Source of the DNA: Chromohalobacter sarecensis
GTDB taxonomy: Bacteria; Pseudomonadota; Gammaproteobacteria; Pseudomonadales; Halomonadaceae
Direction of reading: 5' to 3'
Assembly (NCBI RefSeq): GCF_023061135.1
Contig: NZ_JAKGAN010000005.1
Location: 62,001 to 126,000, forward strand
Length of the DNA: 64,000 nt
The notes under the pieces are model-generated. The model ran no database searches. It saw nothing but the letters and a program-made list of their open reading frames with translations, and was not told the origin of the DNA. Below, one piece after another: positions 9,780 to 18,887 of this stretch. The position numbers were made by a program, and so were the translations under genes. The first letter of the stretch is position 1, and each line of letters starts with the position of its first letter.

Positions 9780-10724
9780 ATGAATGAAAAGAATCTGCCT
9801 TGGGATGATCTTCGGATCGTACTGGCCATCGTACGGCAGGGATCTCTAGCTGGGGCCGCGCGAGAACTGGGCGTCAGTCATGCGACGGTATTTCGCCGCT
9901 TAGGGGCGCTTGAGTCCCAGCTGGAAGTACGGTTATTCGAGCGTCACCGCATGGGCTATGTGCCAACGCTAGCGGGTGACGATCTAGCGACGACCGCAGC
10001 ACGTGTCGCGACAGATATCGATGCCGTGGAACGACGCCTCGTGGGGCAGGATGCGAGGTTGTCTGGTACGTTGCGTGTCACCACGACCGACACGCTGCTC
10101 ATGGGGTTGTTGAGTGATGTTCTTGCAGGTTTCCAGCGTGAATATCCTCACATTGTGTTGGAAGTGGAGGTCTCTAATCGTGAATACAATTTATCGCACC
10201 GCGATGCGGATATCGCGATTCGGCCCACGAAATCGCCGCCAGAAACATTAGTGGGTCGCCAAGTGGGGGAAATCGCTCAGGCCGTCTATGTTCATCAGCA
10301 CCACCTTGAGACAAGCGCTTGGGTAGGGCCCGATTCACACTTGGGATATCCTGCTTTGGAGCGCTGGATGGCTCATGCAGGGGTAGAGGCTGACTGCCGT
10401 TACCGTGTCGACAGCATGTTGGGAATGCTGGCGGGAGTGCGTACTGGCATGGGGCGTGGGGTTCTGCCGTGTTACCTCGCCGATAGGGACGACAGCCTCG
10501 TGAAAGTCAGTGAGTCGCTGGCCTCCTTGGAGACCCCTCTGTGGTTGTTGACGCACCCCGACTTGCGGCGTACCGCTCGAGTGATGGCTTTTTTCTCCTA
10601 CTTGGCGGAAGTGTTGGGCACACAGCAAGCACGCTTGAAAGGCGAGGTTTCTCCTTCCAAGTCGACCTCACCACGCGACGAGCACGAGCCCCCCGAGCAT
10701 GACGGCGATGGCGCCGAGTCGTAA
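9780..10724 (+). CDS. LysR-family transcriptional regulator
   Basis: 314 residues. Helix-turn-helix at about 8-65 (WDDLRIVLAIVRQGSLAGAARELGVSHATVFRRL) and an effector-binding domain to about 285. The last 25 residues are a hydrophilic tail rich in Pro, Glu and Asp that looks like run-on sequence. That tail overlaps the convergent EamA gene by 57 bases. It is divergent from the quinone reductase gene, its likely target. The LysR family assignment is firm; the ligand is unknown. Confidence 0.85.
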   Translation: MNEKNLPWDDLRIVLAIVRQGSLAGAARELGVSHATVFRRLGALESQLEVRLFERHRMGYVPTLAGDDLATTAARVATDIDAVERRLVGQDARLSGTLRVTTTDTLLMGLLSDVLAGFQREYPHIVLEVEVSNREYNLSHRDADIAIRPTKSPPETLVGRQVGEIAQAVYVHQHHLETSAWVGPDSHLGYPALERWMAHAGVEADCRYRVDSMLGMLAGVRTGMGRGVLPCYLADRDDSLVKVSESLASLETPLWLLTHPDLRRTARVMAFFSYLAEVLGTQQARLKGEVSPSKSTSPRDEHEPPEHDGDGAES

Positions 10725-11543
10725 CGAAGGCAAGTGTTCCCGGAACCAGTAGCCGGCGGCGAGCACGCCGAGGGGGATCGAGAGCTGGCGCAAGGCGACG
10801 ACGTGGCTGATGTCGGCACTGGTGGACATGGCAATCAGCACCAGCCCGTAGGTGCCGAGGATCATGGTGCCTGCCAGCCAGGCACGACGCGCGGCAGGAG
10901 AGCGGTGCAGTCGTCGTGCTGCATGACGCTCGTTGGGCAATGCTCGTACGAGTGGCCACATCCATAACCAGGTGGTCATGGCTTGCAGCACCATGTAGTG
11001 CAGTCCGGCTTGTAGCGGGGTGTAGCCATGCGCGGTCATCAAGCCTAGGGCGTGCTTGTCGATCAGCGAATACCCGGTGGTGCCGACCGCGGCGAGCAAG
11101 ACGAAGCCGAGCGCAGGAGTGAGGTAACGCGACAGGCGCAAGGCGCGCCAATGGGGCAGGGGCATGACGAGGGCACTGGCAGTGATCAGCGCCATGCCGA
11201 GGATGTCTCCGCCATTAAGCGCGCTTGGGGCCAGCCATGGGAGCGCGACCGCGGGCACTAGCAAAACCGGGAGGGCACGTGCCAAGGGGTAGAGAAGACT
11301 CACTTCACCGCGTGCATAAGCCCAAGCGAGTCCGCCCATATAGAGCGCCTGGCATGCTCCCGTGGCGATGAGCCAGCCCCAGAAGATGGCGGGCAGCCGC
11401 AACGGCGAAGGTCCCCAAAACAAGAGCGGCGCATACAGCGCGCTGCCGGTCGCCATGGCGCGGGCGAAAAAGGCCAGCGATGGCTCACCGCGTTTACCGA
11501 GCAGATTCCAGCCGGCATGGAGTACTGCGGATACGGCGATCAA
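10668..11543 (-). CDS. EamA/DMT-family transporter
   Basis: About 291 residues of ten predicted helices in two EamA repeats (first repeat begins SAVLHAGWNLLGKRGEPSLAF), typical of drug/metabolite exporters. No ATG is available near the N-terminus. The first usable codon is TTG 11543, and the frame stays open to about 11575 with a CTG at 11561 preceded by GGAGA. An upstream start would complete the first helix, so the true start is uncertain. The substrate is unknown; relatives export amino acids or other metabolites. Confidence 0.8.
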   Translation of the reverse strand: MIAVSAVLHAGWNLLGKRGEPSLAFFARAMATGSALYAPLLFWGPSPLRLPAIFWGWLIATGACQALYMGGLAWAYARGEVSLLYPLARALPVLLVPAVALPWLAPSALNGGDILGMALITASALVMPLPHWRALRLSRYLTPALGFVLLAAVGTTGYSLIDKHALGLMTAHGYTPLQAGLHYMVLQAMTTWLWMWPLVRALPNERHAARRLHRSPAARRAWLAGTMILGTYGLVLIAMSTSADISHVVALRQLSIPLGVLAAGYWFREHLPSLRLGAIAVMLGGLVLVAW

Positions 11544-11883
11544 GGTGATGGCGAATGCGCTCAGCGTAGGTCTCCGGCAGGCTCAGGGGGTGTCTAAGTG
11601 TGATGGACTCTTTCTGGTATATACCAGTTGAGCGATGGCACCGTCCACCAAGCCTGAAGTGATCGCCTCCGAACGATTAAGTCGCCATGGGCGCTCCTTC
11701 TTCGCGTGACAAAAGTTTGTGGAACGTCACGAATGGCGCCCAAAATGTCCATAGGGGCTTTACAGAGCGCGTCTCTCGCTCATAATCCCTATGTTATTGC
11801 GCTTTGTGGCGTCGCCATAATAAATGTTGCGGCAAATGTTACGAGTAGACCCACGAGGGATTCCTCCTTCAAGGACATAACAA
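11544..11883. other. Intergenic region before dacC, no gene seen
   Basis: 340 bases between the EamA start and the carboxypeptidase start. It becomes AT-rich toward the carboxypeptidase gene (about 11780-11880), which suggests its promoter, but I could not pick clear -35 and -10 hexamers. AAGGA is the ribosome site for ATG 11884. Confidence 0.4.
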
Positions 11884-13155
11884 ATGACGTCCCCGCTTTC
11901 TTATCATCACGCGCGTGCGTTGCCTGTGTTGCTCACGCTGATCGTTTTCGTGATGGCATTGTGTATGCTTCCTGCGGCTCAGGCGGCGCCCAACCCGCGT
12001 TACGCGTCCATCGTCATCGACACCGAGAGCGGCGCTGTCCTGCATGCCGCTAACGCCGATGCGACGCGCTATCCTGCCTCGTTGACCAAGATGATGACGC
12101 TCTACTTGCTCTTCGAGGCGCTCGAGGACGACACGCTGAGCATGGATTCGCGCTTGCCGGTATCGCAGCATGCCGCCGCGAAGCCGCCTTCCAAGATGGG
12201 CGTGAAACCCGGAGAAACGGTGAAGGTGGAAGATGCCATCAACATCCTGGTGGTCAAATCCGCCAACGATGTGGCGGCGGTGGTGGCCGAGGGGCTGGCC
12301 GGTAGCGAGTCCACCTTTGCCGGTCAGATGACCGACAAGGCGCGCGCCTTGGGCATGGCGCACACAACGTTTCGCAATGCCTCAGGGCTGCCCGATGACC
12401 GCCAAGTCACCACCGCCCGTGACATGGCGATTCTCGCGCTGCGTCTGATGCAGGATTTCCCGAGCTACTACCCGATATTCGCCAAGACCGAGTTCACGTG
12501 GCAGGGGCGGCGCTACAAAGGCCACAATCGACTGCTCGACAACTATGCCGGTACCGATGGCCTCAAGACGGGCTACATCCGCGCTTCGGGCTTCAATGTG
12601 GCGACTTCCGCCGTGCATGATGGGCGCCGCCTGCTCTCCGTAGTCATGGGCGGGTTTACCGCTCAGTCACGCGATGCGCATATGAGCGAACTGCTCGATC
12701 GTGGCTTCGCCCGCGCCGAATCGGTCGCGCATGGTGACTGGATCGCGAAGGCAGACATTTACGGGGATAGTTTGCAGGCCAGCCCAGCGAGTGACTCAGC
12801 GCCCACGCCCGCCGATGACCCCATTCGTGACTTGATCGTCCAGGCGGAATACGAACACGTCGACGCACGCGTGGCATCGAACGGTGCCCGTTCGGCCGTC
12901 TCCAACGGTGCTTGGGCCGTGCAGGTTGGCGCGTTCAGCGATCGCGCTCGGGCGCGTCATCAGGCTGACCAAGCCGCCGAATTCCTGCCAGCCGAGCTCG
13001 ATGGTCGCGTGGCGGTGTCATCGGTGCAAGGCGATGGGGGCATCTTTCGGGCGCAGTTGGTGGATCTCGAGGAAACCCAGGCACGCCGTGGGTGCCGGCA
13101 GCTGGCACGCGAGGGTGTGGACTGTGTCGTGGTCGCCATGGGCGCCGGCCAATGA
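11884..13155 (+). CDS. D-alanyl-D-alanine carboxypeptidase with C-terminal SPOR domain
   Basis: Periplasmic penicillin-binding protein of the PBP5/6 type that trims the terminal D-Ala from peptidoglycan stem peptides. 423 residues. A signal peptide ends near residue 35 (AAQAA). Catalytic motifs are SLTK (66-69), SAN (126-128) and KTG (228-230). The last about 75 residues (AWAVQVGAFSDRARA onward) form a SPOR domain, which in other proteins binds denuded glycan at the division septum. SPOR replaces the usual PBP5 C-terminal amphipathic anchor, so septal targeting is likely. The catalytic call is firm; localisation is inferred. Confidence 0.93.
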   Translation: MTSPLSYHHARALPVLLTLIVFVMALCMLPAAQAAPNPRYASIVIDTESGAVLHAANADATRYPASLTKMMTLYLLFEALEDDTLSMDSRLPVSQHAAAKPPSKMGVKPGETVKVEDAINILVVKSANDVAAVVAEGLAGSESTFAGQMTDKARALGMAHTTFRNASGLPDDRQVTTARDMAILALRLMQDFPSYYPIFAKTEFTWQGRRYKGHNRLLDNYAGTDGLKTGYIRASGFNVATSAVHDGRRLLSVVMGGFTAQSRDAHMSELLDRGFARAESVAHGDWIAKADIYGDSLQASPASDSAPTPADDPIRDLIVQAEYEHVDARVASNGARSAVSNGAWAVQVGAFSDRARARHQADQAAEFLPAELDGRVAVSSVQGDGGIFRAQLVDLEETQARRGCRQLAREGVDCVVVAMGAGQ

Positions 13156-13171
13156 GGCGTCCCGATGGGCC

Positions 13172-13885
13172 TCACGGCATCGCCACCTCCACGCGCAGAC
13201 AGATGGCATCGTGTAGCCAGTAATCCTCGTCATACTCGAGGGCGCGCTCCTCACGGTCATGCGTGACGCGTGTCACGCAAAGCCCCGCAGAGCCGCTGTG
13301 TACGCCCAGCGTCTCGGCTTCGTCGCCGGTCAGCGCGGTGGGGTAGAGGCGCAGCGATTTGCGCGCCAACACCAGGCCGTACTCGTCCCATAGGCGCTGC
13401 CACAGCGATGTCGAGAAATCGCCCTCGGCGAGGCTCGGCAAAAGGTCGTCGCGCAACCAGATACGCTCCAACAATACTGCCCGACCATCGATGTAGCGAC
13501 GCCGTTTTACATGCAAAACGGCTTGCCCGCAGCTAATGCCGAGTGCTTGTGCCGCTTCAGCAGAGGCCGGTAGGCACCCCACGTCCAACACCTCGGTATG
13601 CGGTTGCCGCCCTTGCGCACTCACGTACTGGGTGAAACTTTGATCGTGATTCGGCGAATATTCCACGCGCCTGGGCGAGACGAACCAGCCGCGTCGGTTG
13701 CGGCGATGTAGTCGCCCCTCGCTTTCCAACTGAGTCAGCGCCTGGCGCAGCGTGACACGCGTCGTCGCGAAGCGCTCGGCCAGACGGCGCTCGCCGGGTA
13801 AGCGACTGGCGGGCGGCAGCTCGCCCGTCTCGATCAGCGTTACCAGGCGGTCGCGCAACTGAAGATAGAATGGATTTTCGGGCAT
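13172..13885 (-). CDS. GntR-family regulator with UTRA ligand domain
   Basis: 237 residues from ATG 13885 (MPENPFYLQLRDRL); the frame is open upstream, but that part has no regulator-like sequence. N-terminal GntR winged helix at about 5-70 (SRLPGERRLAERFATTRVTLRQALTQLE), then a UTRA domain at about 90-235 that binds small effectors, as in HutC and PhnF. It is divergent from the amidase gene, which it probably represses. A palindrome (TCTAG-C-CTAGA) lies between the two. Confidence 0.87.
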   Translation of the reverse strand: MPENPFYLQLRDRLVTLIETGELPPASRLPGERRLAERFATTRVTLRQALTQLESEGRLHRRNRRGWFVSPRRVEYSPNHDQSFTQYVSAQGRQPHTEVLDVGCLPASAEAAQALGISCGQAVLHVKRRRYIDGRAVLLERIWLRDDLLPSLAEGDFSTSLWQRLWDEYGLVLARKSLRLYPTALTGDEAETLGVHSGSAGLCVTRVTHDREERALEYDEDYWLHDAICLRVEVAMP

Positions 13886-14011
13886 TGATGTTCCCAGGCC
13901 GACGCCAACATAGGCCGATGATAAGCGCTGGCGCGAGGTGTGCCCATGGTTCTCGATCACATGGACGCTGCATCGAAATGCCGACTCGCGTTGCCCCGCC
14001 GGGGGTGTCGC

Positions 14012-14029
14012 GTCTAGCCTAGAGCAGAC
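14012..14029. promoter_or_regulatory. Candidate GntR operator upstream of the amidase gene
   Basis: TCTAG-C-CTAGA (14013-14023) is a perfect 11-base palindrome, also framed by GTCT (14012-14015) and AGAC (14026-14029), located 44 bases before the amidase start. It resembles the short GT/AC-rich palindromes used by HutC-type regulators. Binding is inferred. Confidence 0.35.
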
Positions 14030-14072
14030 AAGCCAATGAACGTCTTTCACCAAACAAGGATGTGAGGGTGTT

Positions 14073-15488
14073 ATGCAAGAAACCGATTTGGGCATGATGG
14101 ATGCTGGACAACTGGCGGCGCTTTTTCGGTCCGGCGAGGCCTCGCCGCTGGAAGCCACGCGCGCCTCGCTTGCGCGTATCGAGCGCTTCAACGACGCGGT
14201 CAACGCCTATGTGTATGTCGACCACGAAGGCGCCGAGCAGGCCGCCAAGGCCTCGGCGCGTCGCTGGGGGCAGGGTAAGCCGCTGAGCTCTATCGACGGC
14301 GTGCCGGTGTCGATGAAGGACTTGACCGAAGTGGCCGGCATGCCGGCCCGCGACGGCTCGTTGACTACCTCGGAGGCCCCCTGCGAAAGCGATGCACCGC
14401 CGGTCAGTCGGCTACGTGAGGCGGGGGCCGTCATTCTCGGCAAGACCAACACCCCGGAGTTCGGCTGGAAGGCCGTCACCGACAATCGCGTGTTCGGGGC
14501 CACCTGCAATCCCTGGGACACACGGCTCACGCCGGGCGGTTCGTCAGGCGGCGCGGCGGTCGCTGCCGCGCTCAATATGGGCGTGTTGCACCAGGGCGGC
14601 GATTCGGGCGGCTCGATCCGCATTCCCGCCGCATTTACCGGCGTTTTCGGCTTCAAGCCGACCTTCGGCTGGACGCCGCAATGGCCGCCCGCCACGGAGC
14701 CGACGCTGTCGCATATCGGCCCGTTGACGCGCAACGTGCCTGATGCCGCGCGCATGCTCAACGTGATCGGGCGTTACGATCATCATGACCCCTACGCTAC
14801 GCGTGGCCAGCCCGACGACTGGGGCGTGGACATGGACTGCGATCTACGTGGCCTGCGCATCGCTTATTCGCCCGATCTTGGCTACGCCCAGGTCGAGCCG
14901 CAGATCGCCGCCCGCGTGCGCGAAGCGGCTGAGAAGCTTCAGGCGCTGGGGGCCGAGGTCGAGGAGGTTCACCCCGGCTTCGAGTCACCGATCGAGATCT
15001 TCCAGAAGATATGGTTCACCGCCTCGCTGGAGCTCTGGTCGCAGTGCAGCGAGCATGAACGCACCTTGCTCGACCCAGGGCTGGTCACCAATGCGCGCAT
15101 CGCCGAACGCTGGAGCGCGGTGGACTTCTTCCGTGCTCTGGAGTTCCGGGCTCGGCTGACGCAATGCCTTGAGGATTTCAATCAGAAGTATCATCTGCTG
15201 ATGACGCCCTCGGTGTCGGTGTCACCGTTCGAGGTCAATCACGAAGTCCCGCCCGGCAGCGGTATGCGCGACTGGGAAGAATGGGCACCGTTCTCGTATC
15301 CTTTCAACCTCAGCCAGCAGCCCGCGGCCTCCGTGCCGTGCGGCTTCACCGACACGGGCATGCCGGTGGGTTTCCAGCTGGCGGGTGGCAAGTTCGACGA
15401 TATCCGCGTCCTGCGCGCCTGCCACGCCTTCATGCAGGCGTATCCACCGCGCTTCCCGACCGTGCCTGATCCGGCTCAGACAGGCTGA
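14073..15488 (+). CDS. Amidase (amidase-signature family)
   Basis: 471-residue hydrolase of the amidase-signature family, which converts amides to carboxylate plus ammonia. The Ser-cisSer-Lys triad is visible: K82 in SMKDLTEV, S157 in the GGSSGG motif, S181 in GGDSGGSIR; the 24-residue spacing between the serines is standard. Length and N-terminus suit a catabolic amidase rather than GatA, since no gatB/gatC genes are near. It is divergent from the UTRA-GntR gene and convergent with a polar amino acid ABC importer. The substrate is unknown; the neighbourhood suggests an amide of an amino acid or omega-amino acid. Confidence 0.9.
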   Translation: MQETDLGMMDAGQLAALFRSGEASPLEATRASLARIERFNDAVNAYVYVDHEGAEQAAKASARRWGQGKPLSSIDGVPVSMKDLTEVAGMPARDGSLTTSEAPCESDAPPVSRLREAGAVILGKTNTPEFGWKAVTDNRVFGATCNPWDTRLTPGGSSGGAAVAAALNMGVLHQGGDSGGSIRIPAAFTGVFGFKPTFGWTPQWPPATEPTLSHIGPLTRNVPDAARMLNVIGRYDHHDPYATRGQPDDWGVDMDCDLRGLRIAYSPDLGYAQVEPQIAARVREAAEKLQALGAEVEEVHPGFESPIEIFQKIWFTASLELWSQCSEHERTLLDPGLVTNARIAERWSAVDFFRALEFRARLTQCLEDFNQKYHLLMTPSVSVSPFEVNHEVPPGSGMRDWEEWAPFSYPFNLSQQPAASVPCGFTDTGMPVGFQLAGGKFDDIRVLRACHAFMQAYPPRFPTVPDPAQTG

Positions 15489-15519
15489 GCGAGGTCAATC
15501 GGCCATCGCCCTCGTCCGT

Positions 15520-16300
<781 letters not shown>

Positions 16301-16308
<8 letters not shown>

Positions 16309-16966
16309 TGTCGAATCCCCGTTTGGCGCTGAAACGCCCGCATTGTTTAATGATGATTTCCATCGTCACGCTGATCGCCCAGTAGAAACCGATCACGACG
16401 ATGAATGCCTCGGTGGGAATGAAATAGGTACTCGATAAGCTGTTGGCGGCGGCAGTCAACTCACCCACGGTGATGATGACGAGAAAGGCCGTGTCTTTGA
16501 GCGCATAGATTAGCTGGTTGCCCAGCAATGGGCGGGTTTGCATGATGATTTGCGGCAGCAGCAGGCGAAAGAATAATTTGCCCTTGGTGAAGCCATGCGC
16601 CTGGGCGGCTTCGATCTGCCCCGGCGGAAAGGTCAAGCGATTGCCGCGGAAGATTTCGGCAAAGTAGCAGCCGTGATAGACCGCCAAAGCGCCGACTCCT
16701 GCTCCCCAGGCATCAAGGCGAATACCGACGCTTGGCAAGCCGTAATACAGCAGATAGGCGAGGATCAAAAACGGCAGCATGCGCATACCATCGATGAAAA
16801 TACGCAGCGGCATGGTCAGCCGTTTGCGGCTGCCTTCGAGTAAATAAAGTAGACCGCAGCCGATCACAAAGGCACCCACGATCGACAGGCCAAATATTTC
16901 CAGGGTGCTCAGAAAACCGCTCCAGAACTGCGCGCGCTCATCCCAAAGAATTTCCCAATTGCTCAT
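16301..16966 (-). CDS. Polar amino acid ABC transporter permease
   Basis: 221 residues, about five transmembrane helices, HisM/GlnP type. The EAA loop reads [21 protein letters not shown] in its conserved position (about 135-155). It overlaps the ATPase gene by 8 bases and lies 24 bases downstream of the second permease, so both permeases and the ATPase are translationally close-coupled. It forms a heterodimer with the next permease. Confidence 0.9.
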
Positions 16967-16990
16967 GGTTGTCTCCTCACCGTTTTATCC

Positions 16991-17632
16991 TCACATGGCC
17001 AGCCGGTTGGCACGGCGTTCGGCGAGACGCTGTAGCCATACCAGGCAACCGATTATCGCCATGTAGAGCGCGCCGGCGACGAGAATGGGCGGCAGCGGTT
17101 CATAGGTCACCGCCGAAATGCGATTGGTCACGCGGGTCAGGTCGACGATGCCGATCACTGCGATGGCGGGACTGCCCTTGATCAGAAAGGACATCTCGTT
17201 GACCAACCCTGGCAAGCTGGTGATCACCATCTGCGGCAGCATGATGCGGCGAAAGGTGACCCATGGGGTCATGCCCGTCGCCATGGCCGCTTCGCTTTGC
17301 TCGCGAGAGAAATTGCGAAATGCGCTGCGCCAGATCTCGGCATTGAAGGCGGTGGTATTGAGCGTCAACGCCAGGATGCCGGCGACGCTGCGATTGAGGT
17401 CGAGCCCCAGATCGGGGGCGCTGAGAAAGATGAAAAGTGCCAGGGTCACCAATGGTGTGGCGCGGGCCACGCTGACGTAGAGCACTAACAGTTGATCGAT
17501 GATGGGAATTCGTGCGAGGCGAATCAGGGCGATCACCAAGCCTGCCACGACCCCGATAGCAATCGAGACAGCGGAAATCCAGACGGTGGTCCAGGCCCCT
17601 TCCAGCAACATGTTCCAGGCGCTGGCATTCAT
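16991..17632 (-). CDS. Polar amino acid ABC transporter permease
   Basis: 213 residues with five hydrophobic segments and the EAA loop (SEAAMATGMTPWVTFRRIMLPQ region, about 130-150). It is the first permease of the operon, placed between the binding-protein gene and the second permease. The sequence is typical of HAAT-type permeases (NTTAFNAEIWRSAF preceding the loop). Confidence 0.9.
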   Translation of the reverse strand: MNASAWNMLLEGAWTTVWISAVSIAIGVVAGLVIALIRLARIPIIDQLLVLYVSVARATPLVTLALFIFLSAPDLGLDLNRSVAGILALTLNTTAFNAEIWRSAFRNFSREQSEAAMATGMTPWVTFRRIMLPQMVITSLPGLVNEMSFLIKGSPAIAVIGIVDLTRVTNRISAVTYEPLPPILVAGALYMAIIGCLVWLQRLAERRANRLAM

Positions 17633-17713
17633 GACAGAGTCCCCGAGTTAAGGAATGGGTGCGGCGCCATGGCCAGGCCACAGCGCTGCAGTACACAGGG
17701 ATGCGGCAAGCAC

Positions 17714-18640
17714 TCAGTCGTCGAGGCCGGCCAGTTCGTGGAATTGCTCGACGCTGGTCAGCGGCTTCTCGGGAAGATCCGTGAAGCTTTCGCCGAACCA
17801 TTTTTCCTGCAGCTCGGCGAGGCGGCCGTTTTCCTTGAGGTGGTTCAGGAAGTCGGCCATGTACGCCAGCAGCTCGGGGCTATCCTTGGGAATCGGCCAG
17901 GAGACGTAGCCAGCCCCGGAAACCGCCGGGCCTTTGGCGAAGACATCCGGCTTGGAGGCCACCAGCGTATTCACCGGCACCGCTGAATCGATAACGTAAT
18001 CCAGGCGCCCATTGGCCAGATCGGCAAAGGCTTCGGGATAAGATTCGTACTGCACGACCTCGCCGAGTTCGCCGCCGTCGTCCTCGAGCATCGTCTCTAG
18101 CTCGGGCAGGCGCGAGAGCAGTACGCTGCCGGCTTGAACGCCGACTTGCTTATCGCTGAGATCATCGACATCGCTGATGCTGTCATCGTTGGCGCGTTTG
18201 ATGGCGAAATGCTGAGCGGAGGCGTAGGGCGGGGTGTAGTTGAATACGCGTAAGCGTTCATCGGAGACGGACGCGCCGGTCAAGGCCATGTCGTACTGGT
18301 CGTTGGAGACCGCCGCCAACAGGCCGGTCCACGGCAGGATTTCCTGACGAATCTCGAAGTCGGCGTAATCGCGCAACTCTTCGAGGATATCGGCGTTGAA
18401 GCCCTTGGCATCGCCGCCTTCGATGAAGTTGAAGGGCGCGTAGTTATCCTCGGTGGCCACCTCCATGTAGCCGCGTTCCTGGATTTCCTCCAGGTCCGCC
18501 GCCAAGGCGGGTAACGACAGCGACATCAAGGTGCCGGCCAGGGTAGCGGCAATCGTCTTGGAGAAACGGACCTTGGGGAGGCGGTAGTGGGGAGTGGAAC
18601 CTGTAGTGCGACCTGCGTTGCGAGTCGTGGAAAGCATCAT
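17714..18640 (-). CDS. Amino acid ABC transporter substrate-binding protein
   Basis: Periplasmic binding protein family 3, 308 residues from ATG 18640, which follows GAAGGTG; an open extension upstream is ignored. The signal peptide is unusual in having a long n-region; cleavage is likely after ALA (about residue 47). The mature part begins ADLEEIQERGYMEVATEDNYAPFNF, the usual opening of SBP_bac_3, and contains the ligand signature GFNADILEELRDYA. It delivers its ligand to the two permeases encoded just downstream (82 bases). The specificity cannot be read from sequence; a polar amino acid or derivative is likely. Confidence 0.9.
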   Translation of the reverse strand: MMLSTTRNAGRTTGSTPHYRLPKVRFSKTIAATLAGTLMSLSLPALAADLEEIQERGYMEVATEDNYAPFNFIEGGDAKGFNADILEELRDYADFEIRQEILPWTGLLAAVSNDQYDMALTGASVSDERLRVFNYTPPYASAQHFAIKRANDDSISDVDDLSDKQVGVQAGSVLLSRLPELETMLEDDGGELGEVVQYESYPEAFADLANGRLDYVIDSAVPVNTLVASKPDVFAKGPAVSGAGYVSWPIPKDSPELLAYMADFLNHLKENGRLAELQEKWFGESFTDLPEKPLTSVEQFHELAGLDD

Positions 18641-18887
18641 AATCACCTTCGCTGTTGCTGTTGTTGTTGAGATCATTGGCTGAGACCAAAGACGGCTCGC
18701 CATGCGGAGCAATCTCGAACGTGGTGATTCCACCCTAAAGAATTCGACGTTGGTCGCTATAGAGCCAGTTGGGAGACGCCGGTTGGCCAGATGTTTCGGC
18801 GCCTAATGATGTGCCCCGTCAGCGAGCGTCGTGTCATGGCCTGACCCTTGCATCTATTCCGGTGTAATGCCTCATCGGGAGAGAACG
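18641..18887. promoter_or_regulatory. Divergent promoter region of the ABC operon and the MocR gene
   Basis: About 247 bases between the two divergent starts. Three GTTGG words occur in the same orientation between about 18750 and 18825, which could be direct-repeat recognition sites of the kind used by MocR proteins. The spacing is irregular, so this is only a suggestion. Confidence 0.25.
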
